Positions 47,976-56,433 of a DNA stretch of 64,000 nt are shown in pieces (within the stretch, counting starts at the first letter, position 1; the number at the start of each line of letters is the position of its first letter). A program made the position numbers and the translations under genes. The DNA lies in contig NZ_LFIQ01000053.1 in the NCBI RefSeq assembly GCF_001189245.1, positions 50,154-114,153 on the forward strand. The letters are read 5' to 3'. Source of the DNA: Bradyrhizobium pachyrhizi. Its GTDB lineage: Bacteria; Pseudomonadota; Alphaproteobacteria; Rhizobiales; Xanthobacteraceae. The notes under the pieces are model-generated. The model had not been told where the DNA came from. It saw only the letters and a list, made by a program, of their open reading frames with translations, and ran no database searches.

Positions 47976-48226
47976 CGCAGGCGTGTCCACTTCATGCGCA
48001 ACGCGCTGGCGCATGCCGGCAAGAGCGGACGGCGCGTCGTCTCCGCCGCCATCGTCACCGCCTTCGTCCAGGACGATGCGGAGGCGGCGCGGGCGCAATG
48101 GCGGCGCATCGCCGACCAACTCCGCCCCAAGCTACCGAAGCTCGCCGCCTTTCTCGACGAGGCCGAGACCGACGTGCTCGCTTACATGAACTTCCCGGCC
48201 GCGCATCGCGCCAAGCTGCACTCAAC
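47976..48226 (+). pseudogene. IS256-family transposase, left fragment
   Basis: The plus strand encodes [60 protein letters not shown] and DVLAYMNFPAAHRAKLHST, the central part of an IS256/mutator-type transposase. The sequence breaks off exactly after HST and resumes at 50025 with NPLERVNGEIKRRTEVVGIF. The element was split by the insertion spanning 48227-50024. The N-terminal DDE half is absent. Confidence 0.88.
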
Positions 48227-50024
48227 GGATGAGACGGACAAGCGATTTCTTCATGGCCGAGACGACGATTGCGGAGGTCGCCGTAAGTTCATTGTTCGGT
48301 CGCGCTGCGGGCCATTCTTCCGTCCCGGCCACCGATCTCGCAGCCGCCGCGCGCAGGGGCGGTCAAGGCTGGCCGCATTTGCGGCCACCGCATGGCTTGG
48401 CCTTGACCGGCCCGAGCACGATGGCACGCTGGCGTGGAACGGGACCGCGTGGCTAGACCTTGCCGTCAGCCGCGATTGTGGTTGTCGGGCGCGGGCGACC
48501 TCGTGGCGAAGCGTGACGCGTCGGCTGTAAGCGTCACCGGAACGCCTATTTTGTCCTGCCGGATTGATGCGCCCGCGCGCCCGGTTTGGGCCGCCGCGCT
48601 TTCCATTGCGACACGAACCGTTCGTAGCTTTGCTCCGCTTGGGCGGCAATCAGCATCTCGCGATCGCGCAGCGCCTTGATGTTGTAGGCATAGGCAGGTC
48701 CACGGCGGCTGCCTTTCTGTTGTGGATGTCCGGCTTGAAGTTGCATCGTGCGGGTCTTGTTGGCGACCAGCGCTGGGCGCGCCCACAGGTAATCCTCGCC
48801 CTTGGTCAACAAATGCCAGCAGAGCACAGTGAGCTTCCGGGCCACGGCCACCGCGGCGATCTGATGGCCGCGCCGGGCGCGGATGCGGACGAAAAACGCA
48901 TGCAGTGGACCGGGCGCCTTGGCCGCGGCCCAGGCCGCCTCAACCAGCATGGCACGCGCGTGACTGCGGCCGATCTTGCTGATACGGCCGTGATGGGCGG
49001 CTCCGAGTCCCGACTGCCGCACTCGCGGGTTCAGCCCGAAATAGCTTACCAGCTTCTGCGGGCTGTTGAACCGGCTGATGTCGCCGATCGCCGTCATGAT
49101 GCCGGCGGCGACCGCCAAGTTGACGTCGGTGATCGTCATCAATCGGTTGACCGCGGAATCCTCGATTGGGTCCTGCGCGATCTCGCGGTCGAGCAGGGCC
49201 AGGTCTTCTGCCAGCCGGTCAAGCTCACGGACGTGCCGATCGATGGCGGCGCGCTCATCGTCTGGCAGCTGTTAAGCAGCCAACCAGGCCCGGCCGCGAG
49301 CGTTGAACAGATCGGCATGCGGGCACTTCGGGATCAGATGCGCGTGCAGGATTGAATGCACCTCGTTCTTGAGCCGCGTGCGATGCCGCATGATCTGGTA
49401 GCGCCGCGCCACCAGTCTGCGCTTGCGTTCGGTCTCCCCGTCAGGCGTCCAGATCTGCGGTAGGTATCCTGCCGCCTGCAGACTGGCGAGCGTGCCGGCA
49501 TCGATCTTGTCAGTCTTGACGTGCGCCTGGGCGATCGCCTTCACCTGCAAGGGATTGGCAATGGTCACCCGCGCCACGAAGAGCGCCAGAACTCGCGACA
49601 CCGCTACGCTGTTGCCGGTCGCTTCGAGCACCACCTCATCACTGGCCAGCAGCGTCTTGCCAAACCCCTCCAGCGCAGTCCGCGTCATATCAATGCGCCC
49701 CGCATGTCGGAGCCTGCCGTTCCCCCAAAATACCACCTGCCCGAAGGTTCGGTGGACATCGATGCCAATTACCCGTCGCATTCGCACCTCCTGCCAGACA
49801 CATGACGGGACCTGCGGGCGACACGACAACTACGGATACGCGCTCTCGGCGCAACCGGGCGAGTCGCAGAGGCGGCCAGCTACTAACTCGAGCTCTCGGC
49901 TCATCGTGCGTATCGGCCTGCCCGCACATCGTGCTCCCGGTGCCTCTGTCCCGATGGTCGTACCATACGCTACGATATAGAACACCGCAGCGGAACGTTG
50001 GCACCGAGACATCTCATACCGGTT
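48227..50024. mobile_element. IS110-family element (about 1.8 kb) inserted in IS256 transposase
   Basis: Bounded by the broken IS256 gene: left host sequence ends CACTCAAC and right host sequence restarts ACCAATCCGCTCGAAC, which join to restore the transposase reading. The element contains one IS110-type transposase gene on the minus strand (48546-49781). The junction bases are ambiguous by two to three nucleotides, and no obvious terminal inverted repeats are seen, in line with IS110 elements. Confidence 0.75.
48546..49781 (-). pseudogene. IS110-family transposase interrupted by a stop codon
   Basis: From the ATG at 49781: RRVIGIDVHRTFGQVVFWGN with the DEDD-type first acidic residue, SDEVVLEATGNSVAVSRVLA, HVKTDKIDAGTLASLQAAGY, then a TAA at 49272-49274 after ARGRAWLAA. 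The same frame continues with QLPDDERAAIDRHVRELDRL, TITDVNLAVAAGIMTAIGDI (transposase_20 domain) and GLNPRVRQSGLGAAHHGRIS down to 48546. One in-frame nonsense codon separates the DEDD and C-terminal halves; otherwise the gene is full length, so inactivation is recent. Confidence 0.85.
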
Positions 50025-50240
50025 ACCAATCCGCTCGAACGGGTCAATGGCGAGATCAAGCGTCGAACCGAAGTGGTCGGCATCTTCCCCAATGAAGACG
50101 CCATCGTGCGCCTCGTCGGTGCGATCCTGCTCGAGCAGAACTACGAGTGGGCGGTTCAGCGCGGCCGCTACATGACACTGGAAACGATCGCCCCGTTGGG
50201 CGATGATCCCGCCGTCAGCTTCCCGGCAATCGCCAGTTGA
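50025..50240 (+). pseudogene. IS256-family transposase, right fragment
   Basis: Continuation of the fragment at 47976-48226: TNPLERVNGEIKRRTEVVGI, FPNEDAIVRLVGAILLEQNY, EWAVQRGRYMTLETIAPLGD and a C-terminus PAVSFPAIAS. This is the conserved C-terminal end of IS256 transposases. The downstream inverted repeat of the element was not identified. Confidence 0.88.
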
Positions 50241-50463
50241 CCGATCCGGCCATGCCGGCGAACGTGGTGAGCCCTGTTACACCACGCCCAGGGACACGAT
50301 CGAATGCGGCTACCCTGAGCAACAATTCCGATTGATGCGTCCAATGCTGCGCCACAAATCTAGACCCCTTATTTCTAATCAGCGCTCCCGAGCACGCTCC
50401 ACGTGTCATTGGAGGAGATTGAGCCTGACCTGCTCGGGAAACCGTCGTAGAGGCAGAAGCTAC

Positions 50464-52281
50464 TTAAGAACTCAGCGCGTCGACTGGCGCATGTAGGCTT
50501 CTTGCTCCATCTTCAGTAACCGCTGCGCGGCCGGCTTCGCGATCAAGCAACGCGGGGATACCGGAGGCTGGAACAGCACTACTAAACAGATAGCCTTGTC
50601 CTTCTGTGCAACCATTGGCCACCAGGTAGACCAGCTGGCCTTCGTCTTCGATCCCCTCTGCCGTGGCGGTCAAACCAAATCCTTCAGCAAGGCCGAGTAT
50701 AGCACGAACGATCACCCGGCAGTCGGCACTGTCGTCGAGATGCGATACGAAGCTGCGGTCAATCTTGATCTTGTCAAGACGAAACCAAAGCAGCTGGCTA
50801 AGTGTAGCATAACCTGTTCCGAAATCATCGAGCACGATCCGGATGCCGGCTTGACGAAGTTCGTCAATCACGGTCTTCGCAACCCCAGTTCTTTCCACGA
50901 ACGCGCTCTCGGTAATTTCAACCTCCACGCGGCGTGGGCTGAGGCCGGTTTGCTCAAGGATCGATAGAATGCGCTCTCCAACCGTGGAATCCCGCAATTG
51001 ACTTGGCGAAATGTTGAAGGCAAGCGAAAACGTCTTCGGCCATGCATTGGCATCAAAACAGGCGCGGCGAAAAAGCTGATCTCCAAGAGCGTTGATGAGG
51101 CCCGTTTCCTCTGCCATCGGAATAAAAACGTCGGGCGGGATCTGCCCCAATGTCCTATTTTCCCAACGCGCCAAGGCCTCGAACCCGATAATGCGATTAC
51201 TTTCGAGTGAAACCAGCGGTTGGTAGTGCAGCTCGATAATATCCGCCGCGATGGCGCTGCGAAGCTCACGCTCGATTTGAATGCGCCGCTCGACATGCAT
51301 GTCCATGCCTGGTTCGAAAAAGCGAACACGCGACCTGCCGTCGCCTTGCGCGCGATAAAGCGCGCGATCTGCGCGCCTGACCAATTCGTGGAGATTGACC
51401 CCGTCAAGCGGAGCGATGGCGATGCCAATTCCAACACCAAGCTCGGCGGCGCCAGTCTCAAGTGCGAAAGTGTCGGCGGTGGACGCCACGATACCGCGTG
51501 CCAGATTGGCGGGATCTTCGAGGGAGCTAATGTTTGGCAGGACGATCCCGAATTCGTCGCCACCGATCCTCGCCAGGAGGCCGTCCTTGCGCAAGATTTC
51601 GGCAAGCCGCTTAGCAAATTCGCAAAGCACCTTGTCCCTCGCTGCATGTCCATGCGTGTCCTTGATCCGCTTTACGCCGTCGAGGCCAAGCATCAAAACA
51701 GCGACTTGTTGCGTGTCGGTGGCGAGGCCAAGGCACAGATCAAGTTTTTCATCAAACAAGCGGCGGTTCGGCAGGCCCGTCAATGGATCGTGTCGCGCCA
51801 GATCGCGGGCTTCTCCTTTTGCAATGATTCGTGCTTCAGTTTCGCGCGCGAGTTCTCGATAGCGCCGAACACTAAAGATTGTAAGCGAAACGCTCATTAA
51901 GAACGCAACGAATATGATGAATACAATGTCGCCGAGTACCGAGTCTAAGCCCCGCCCCAGCTGAATCAAGCGAGGACCAATCTCATAGAGATGAGCTAAG
52001 ATTGAAGCGACAACGAGGCAGCCGAAGAGAGCAATGAAGTCCCTCGTGGCAGAACTCCGCCAATCGAACTGCATTACGCGAGATGGTGGAGTTAATAATC
52101 TCATCTCAGTCGGATCTTCGCTAACGCAGATTGGTTCAGTAAGGTTCCTACCCGTAGCATGAATGTCAACTGAGGACCAGATGATGTGCGCCGATTGCCG
52201 AACCATTACCGGCTTCGCAAGCTGCGCCATCGACTCTCGATCGTTTGTCACCGGCAACCGTCCTGTTCGATCGACCAGCAA
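50464..52281 (-). CDS. GGDEF-EAL c-di-GMP cyclase/phosphodiesterase
   Basis: A 605-residue protein, or 546 if the ATG at 52104 (MRLLTPPSRVMQFDW) is the start. Two membrane helices (FIALFGCLVVASILAHLYEI and VFIIFVAFLMSVSLTIFSV) anchor the N-terminus. The GGDEF domain has DPLTGLPNRRLFDEKL and an intact RIGGDEFGIVLP; the RxxD inhibitory site is degenerate (RKDG). The EAL domain has GFEALARWEN, FNISPSQLRD, VEVEITESAF, VLDDFGTGYATLSQLL, KIKIDRSFV and TAEGIEDEGQL, all the metal and catalytic residues. It could therefore both make and degrade c-di-GMP. It sits between IS elements 4-5 kb from the glucan synthase operon. Confidence 0.93.
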   Translation of the reverse strand: MLVDRTGRLPVTNDRESMAQLAKPVMVRQSAHIIWSSVDIHATGRNLTEPICVSEDPTEMRLLTPPSRVMQFDWRSSATRDFIALFGCLVVASILAHLYEIGPRLIQLGRGLDSVLGDIVFIIFVAFLMSVSLTIFSVRRYRELARETEARIIAKGEARDLARHDPLTGLPNRRLFDEKLDLCLGLATDTQQVAVLMLGLDGVKRIKDTHGHAARDKVLCEFAKRLAEILRKDGLLARIGGDEFGIVLPNISSLEDPANLARGIVASTADTFALETGAAELGVGIGIAIAPLDGVNLHELVRRADRALYRAQGDGRSRVRFFEPGMDMHVERRIQIERELRSAIAADIIELHYQPLVSLESNRIIGFEALARWENRTLGQIPPDVFIPMAEETGLINALGDQLFRRACFDANAWPKTFSLAFNISPSQLRDSTVGERILSILEQTGLSPRRVEVEITESAFVERTGVAKTVIDELRQAGIRIVLDDFGTGYATLSQLLWFRLDKIKIDRSFVSHLDDSADCRVIVRAILGLAEGFGLTATAEGIEDEGQLVYLVANGCTEGQGYLFSSAVPASGIPALLDREAGRAAVTEDGARSLHAPVDALSS

Positions 52282-52614
52282 CTTCGCACATCGTCAACGC
52301 GGCCGAAGCAACGAGTTGCGCCCTCAATATGCCGCTTCAACGTTCTGGACGCTCTGGAACGCGAGTGGCTAGTGAACGTTAGTCGGCGTGCGACAGCGCT
52401 TAGTGCGACCAGGCTCCTGCCAGTGGCGCCCTCTGATCGGGACCTTCCGCCAAATGCCTGACGAGCGGATTGGTGATCGCAGCGTCGCGCGCCGGCGCTG
52501 CCCGCCTTGGCGGGGTGAGGCGACCGCCGGCTGAGCACTCGACAAAACCAAGGCTTTTGAGCGACGCCGTAGCAGGCAACGACCATTGCAGCTCCCGGCA
52601 GCTAGTGGTCGCGG
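52282..52614. other. Intergenic region left of the IS481 element
   Basis: About 330 bp; nothing recognisable apart from proline- and arginine-rich chance frames. Confidence 0.3.
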
Positions 52615-52615
52615 C

Positions 52616-53607
52616 CTAGATGTTTAGTCCCGGCATTTGCTGGAGCGGATTGATAGAGAAGCGTTCGGGGCTGGAAGCCCAGGCTTTGCAAATGAACTCG
52701 TAGGGCGTGAGGCCCTTGAGGGTTTTGAGCCTGCGGCCGAAGTTGTAAGCCGAGACGAAGTCGGCGAGATGTTGGCGGAGCTGGTCATGGCTCTCGTAGT
52801 AGAAGCGCTTGACCGTTGCGTCCTTTATGGTTCGGTTCATTCGCTCGACCTGACCGTTGGTCCATGGGTGCTTCGCTTTGGTGGTCCGATGGTCGATGTC
52901 ATTCTTTGCACAGGCGAGTTCGAACGCGTGGGCCCAGTAGAGTTCGCCGTTTGCCATGGCCTCCTTGATCAAAGGTACAGCCGAGCCTCCGGCACCGGGG
53001 GTCGTGAACTGGATGCCATTGTCGGTGAGCATCGTATGGATCTTATAGGGAACGGCCGCGATCAAGCGCAGCAGGAACTCCCTTGATACGGCGGTGGTAG
53101 CCCTTTCGTGCAGTTCGACGGAAGCGAACTTGGAGGTTCGGTCGATCGCCACAAACATGTGGAGCTTACCCTGTTCGGTCCGCACCTCGGCGATATCGAT
53201 CTGGAAGAAGCCGACGGGTAGCTCTTGAACTTCTTCTTTGCCGGTCTGTCGCCTTCGACGTCCGGCAGTCGGCCGATACCGTGGCGCTGCAGACAGCGGT
53301 GCAGCGATGAGCGTGTCAGTTGCGGGATGGTCGGCTGCAGTGCATAGAGGCAGTCATCAAGCGGCAATAGCGTGTAGCGCCGGAAGGCGACGATAACCGC
53401 CTCCTCTTCGACGGACAGTACCGTTGATTTCGCCCGCTTGGGGCCGGTCGGGAGGTCGGCGACCGAGGTCCGCTTCTTCCACTTGGCGACGGTCTTCTGG
53501 TTGATGCCGTAGCGCTTTGCCAGCGTTCTCAGGCTCGCTTGACTATGCTGTATCGCTCGACGGATCGCCTCTGTCGTCGTGGCGCTCCCATGAAGAACCT
53601 GGCCCAT
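52616..53607 (-). pseudogene. IS481-family transposase, single-base frameshift
   Basis: The first part (53062-53607 frame) gives MGQVLHGSATTTEAIRRAIQ, an N-terminal helix-turn-helix (SLRTLAKRYGINQKTVAKW) and PAKKKFKSYP. Then one base, probably a G, is missing near 53220. The second frame continues GFFQIDIAEVRTEQGKLHMF, VAIDRTSKFASVELHERATT, TMLTDNGIQFTT and WTNGQVERMNRTIKDATVKR, carrying the DDE triad. The stop codon TAG lies in the CTAG target site outside the element, so the target supplies the termination codon. Confidence 0.88.
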
Positions 53608-53662
53608 AGTGCATCCTTTGATTCGGCAGACAGGAATGCCCCATCAAAACCCGGGATCAACA
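52621..53662. mobile_element. IS481-family insertion sequence at a CTAG target
   Basis: The left end reads TGTTTAGTCCCGGCATTTG and the right end, reverse-complemented, TGTTGATCCCGGGTTTTG: imperfect terminal inverted repeats of about 20 bp. The element is flanked on both sides by CTAG (CCTAGA at 52615-52620 and TCTAGT at 53663-53668), the NCTAGN target pattern described for IS481. Length is 1042 bp. It contains one minus-strand transposase with a frameshift. Confidence 0.85.
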
Positions 53663-53813
53663 TCTAGTGCGGCGCGAACTCGCCTGGAAGCATTGCAATT
53701 GATGGACCACGACCGAATAGAACTGTTAGTAGTATTGTGGCTCTGACTTACGACAGTGAGAACCGACGTCGCGCCGGCGCGCGCTTGAGTCGAAGTGCGC
53801 GACGAGCGATAAC

Positions 53814-55217
53814 CTAGGCGACAACCACACGGTTGCGACCTTCAAACTTTGCGCGATAGAGCCGCTGGTCGGCGACGTTCAGGAACCCGTCGAGCGTGTC
53901 TCCATCGCGCCCGAATTCCGATACTCCAACACTGATGGTGACGCCAACCGACGGTTCGGCTCCGACGTCGAATGCAGTGCGTTCGATGGCTGACCGAAGG
54001 CGTTCGGCTACCGCGCAAGCCGCGTCCAGCGTCGCCCCCGGCAGCAATACCATGAATTCTTCACCGCCCACGCGCGCGACAGAGTCGTAAGGCCGGATCG
54101 CTTCCAGACATTTTCGCACGAATACGCGCAGGACCTCATCGCCGACGCTGTGACCGCGTGAGTCATTGATATCCTTGAAATGATCGAGATCGAGCGACAG
54201 CAGAGACAATGGAGCACCGGTCCGCTTGGCCCGCGCGATCTCGGCGCCGATATGCTCGATGAAGTGGCGCCGGTTCCCGGCACCAGTCAGTGGATCGGTG
54301 GCGGCGAGCCGTTCTAGTCTTTGATTGCTCATTTGCACTTGTTGAAGCGCCTTTTGAGTGTCGGCCATCGATCTGGCCAGGCGTACCGTCATTTCTTCCT
54401 GGCTATAGATGGTCGCGAACGATTGCGTTGTTCGGAAAGCCTGAACAACGCCATAGCTGAGCAGAAAGAACCCGCCGGCAAAGATCGCGTGGGCCAGCCA
54501 CCACATATGGTTCCATGGCGCCGCCAGAATGAATGCGAGCGACGATAGCGCGAACCACGCGACGGAAACGCCGAAAACAAGCATGAGCGGCGAGTGAATC
54601 CGTCGCATGAGCATGACCGAGACGTTCAGCGCACTGAATAGCAATGCGCCGCCCTCCATGGACAAGCGGACCGCCGGGTGCCCAGCATAGTGAGAATAGG
54701 CGACCAGTGCGACAGCTATGTCCACCGTCAGGAATAGGCCAATCCACATCAGCCATGCGCGCGCGTCCGAACGCTTCTCGGGCTCGTCTGACGGCTGATT
54801 GTAGCTGAGCAGCCCGATGAAGAGCAAAATCGACATCACCAGACGCGACGCCGGCCCATAGAGCAGGAACAGCCAAATATTGCGGTGCGCCATCCCAGTG
54901 AAGGCACCGTGCAGCGAATAGATCAGCGCGAACGCCAGAAAGCCAAGCGTCAACCAGCGCAACAGGGGCTCGCCTGAAGACCGGTAGCAACGCCACGTCA
55001 CATATGTGACGAACAGCCCCTCGAGGGTGGCGACGACGATCGCGAATTCGTGGAACAGGTGATCTTCAAACTTCAGCGCGGGATCTTGCTGGAAATATAG
55101 GTAGGCGATGAACTGAGTGGGCAGCAGCGCGAAGCCGGTGATGAGAAGGATCGTATAGGCCTCTGTGACCAGCCGCAGCGCGTTGGGCCGCTCGTGCACC
55201 GTAAGATTGGTACTCAT
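53814..55217 (-). CDS. Membrane-bound diguanylate cyclase (GGDEF)
   Basis: A 467-residue protein. The N-terminal 280 residues have eight or so membrane helices (for example LRLVTEAYTILLITGFALLP, IVVATLEGLFVTYVTW, LVMSILLFIGLLSY, AIFAGGFFLLSYGVVQAF). A coiled-coil linker (VRLARSMADTQKALQQVQMS) leads to the GGDEF domain with DPLTGAGNRRHFIEHIGAEI and the active site ARVGGEEFMVLLPG. The inhibitory RxxD site (RPYD, five residues before GGEEF) is intact, so feedback control by c-di-GMP is expected. It predicts production of c-di-GMP in response to a membrane signal, a candidate input for the glucan synthase at 43009-44979. Confidence 0.92.
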   Translation of the reverse strand: MSTNLTVHERPNALRLVTEAYTILLITGFALLPTQFIAYLYFQQDPALKFEDHLFHEFAIVVATLEGLFVTYVTWRCYRSSGEPLLRWLTLGFLAFALIYSLHGAFTGMAHRNIWLFLLYGPASRLVMSILLFIGLLSYNQPSDEPEKRSDARAWLMWIGLFLTVDIAVALVAYSHYAGHPAVRLSMEGGALLFSALNVSVMLMRRIHSPLMLVFGVSVAWFALSSLAFILAAPWNHMWWLAHAIFAGGFFLLSYGVVQAFRTTQSFATIYSQEEMTVRLARSMADTQKALQQVQMSNQRLERLAATDPLTGAGNRRHFIEHIGAEIARAKRTGAPLSLLSLDLDHFKDINDSRGHSVGDEVLRVFVRKCLEAIRPYDSVARVGGEEFMVLLPGATLDAACAVAERLRSAIERTAFDVGAEPSVGVTISVGVSEFGRDGDTLDGFLNVADQRLYRAKFEGRNRVVVA

Positions 55218-55532
55218 ATGCTATACCGTCATTCCACGATGATTCCGCGCAGTCTTTTCCTGACTCCTGGGCTTTTCTTCAGAGACCTTAGAGTCCTGCT
55301 GTACAAAGAGTCCTGCTGTACAACCAAGATGAAGGCATCATGGTTCGTCTCCGCCGAAGGCCATCTAACAGCCTAGCACGATAATCACTGCTGACGGGCG
55401 CGGAGGTCATGAGCTTCACCTTCCGTCCATCTGCTGCACTCACTCAAGCAGCACGGCGACGCCGCCAGGATCGGCTTGCCATCCAGCAGGGCCGAGTTCC
55501 GCAGCCGCGGGGTTCCCTACGCCGGTGGCGCG
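55218..55532. other. Intergenic region
   Basis: About 315 bp containing a 14-base direct repeat (GTCCTGCTGTACAA twice, about 55290-55322); otherwise nothing recognisable. Confidence 0.35.
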
Positions 55533-55856
55533 TTATGTGTTAGAGGCCACCACGTTCAGTCCACCCGCTCCGCTGAAGGTAAGGGTATCGTGCGTGTTCA
55601 GTACGGTATCCCAGCTGCTGCCCCGAGTCGTCACGATCTGCGACCCGTTCGAAAAGGCGCCATCGGAGGATGAGGAAATCACGAGCCCGTTAAGGAAAGG
55701 ATTCTGCGCATTACCGTACTCAATCGTCTGCTTGCCACCCACCGGTAGCGCCGCTGCGACGATCGGTCCGGGCTGGTTCGGCTCTGAGCCAACGCGCGTG
55801 ACGAGCAACACCGTAAGTGTCAGCCCGCTTTGATTGATGAGTTTCTTGTACGCCAC
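55533..55856 (-). CDS. Small beta-rich protein of unknown function
   Basis: A 107-residue ORF whose start is GTG at 55856 with a strong GGAGG ribosome site 6 bp upstream. The protein (beginning AYKKLINQSGLTLTVLLVTR) has alternating hydrophobic residues, Gly/Ser/Thr/Asn richness and no cysteines (VGGKQTIEYGNAQNPFLNGL, SSWDTVLNTHDTLTFSGAGG), typical of a small beta-sandwich. No signal peptide is seen. I do not recognise the family; lectin-like or phage-structural folds are possible. The excellent ribosome site makes coding likely. Confidence 0.6.
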   Translation of the reverse strand: MAYKKLINQSGLTLTVLLVTRVGSEPNQPGPIVAAALPVGGKQTIEYGNAQNPFLNGLVISSSSDGAFSNGSQIVTTRGSSWDTVLNTHDTLTFSGAGGLNVVASNT

Positions 55857-56433
55857 CTGTGACCTCCGTTACCTGCTGGGCGTCCCCGCGCCGAAATGCG
55901 GGACAGAGATTCCGCTATATACATAAGCCGGTTGAGCTAGGCCCCTGCCAGATCTTGTAGGCGGCCAATATTCGGAACCTGTCAGATAGCTTTCAGCACA
56001 TTGAAAATGCGGTGCCGCTTCGGTGTAAGCGCGCCTAATGGCGCAGTGTTGCAGGAATAGGCAACAACCCGCTTACTCGGCACTAGCCAAACTGGTCGCG
56101 CTGGAATGTTTATTGATCGGCACAGGCGCCACCGGTAGTAATGAATTTCCGTTTTGCCGCCCCTGTCTGGTTGAAGACGGCGAAGTCAGAAACCCGACAT
56201 GACGATGCTTTCATTCCTTATTCAAGCAAGGACCCCAATCGGTCCTTTGCGAGCCGCGAAAATCTGCTGGCATGACTTTGATTGGTCCCGATCAACGCGG
56301 CGTAGTTGCTGCTTATTATGATCTTTGCAGTGATTTGTCCCGGAGCTGTGCTTCACGAACTTCTTTGCACGCGCCGTTATCGGCGCGCCGATTGCACTGA
56401 CGGTATTCGAACCGTTACATGCCGGAGAACGTT
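55857..56433. other. Region upstream of oleate hydratase cassette
   Basis: About 575 bp without a recognised gene; the promoter of the oleate hydratase cassette should be here. A/T content is higher near 56300, but I cannot define a promoter. Confidence 0.35.

Noticed and set aside
48564..49355. 263-codon plus-strand frame in the IS110 element
   Set aside because: Antisense to the transposase; repetitive high-GC composition only.
56266..56285. RpoN-type -24/-12 promoter before the oleate hydratase cassette (CTGGCATGACTTTGATT)
   Set aside because: The GG-N10-GC spacing and the -12 GC are absent.
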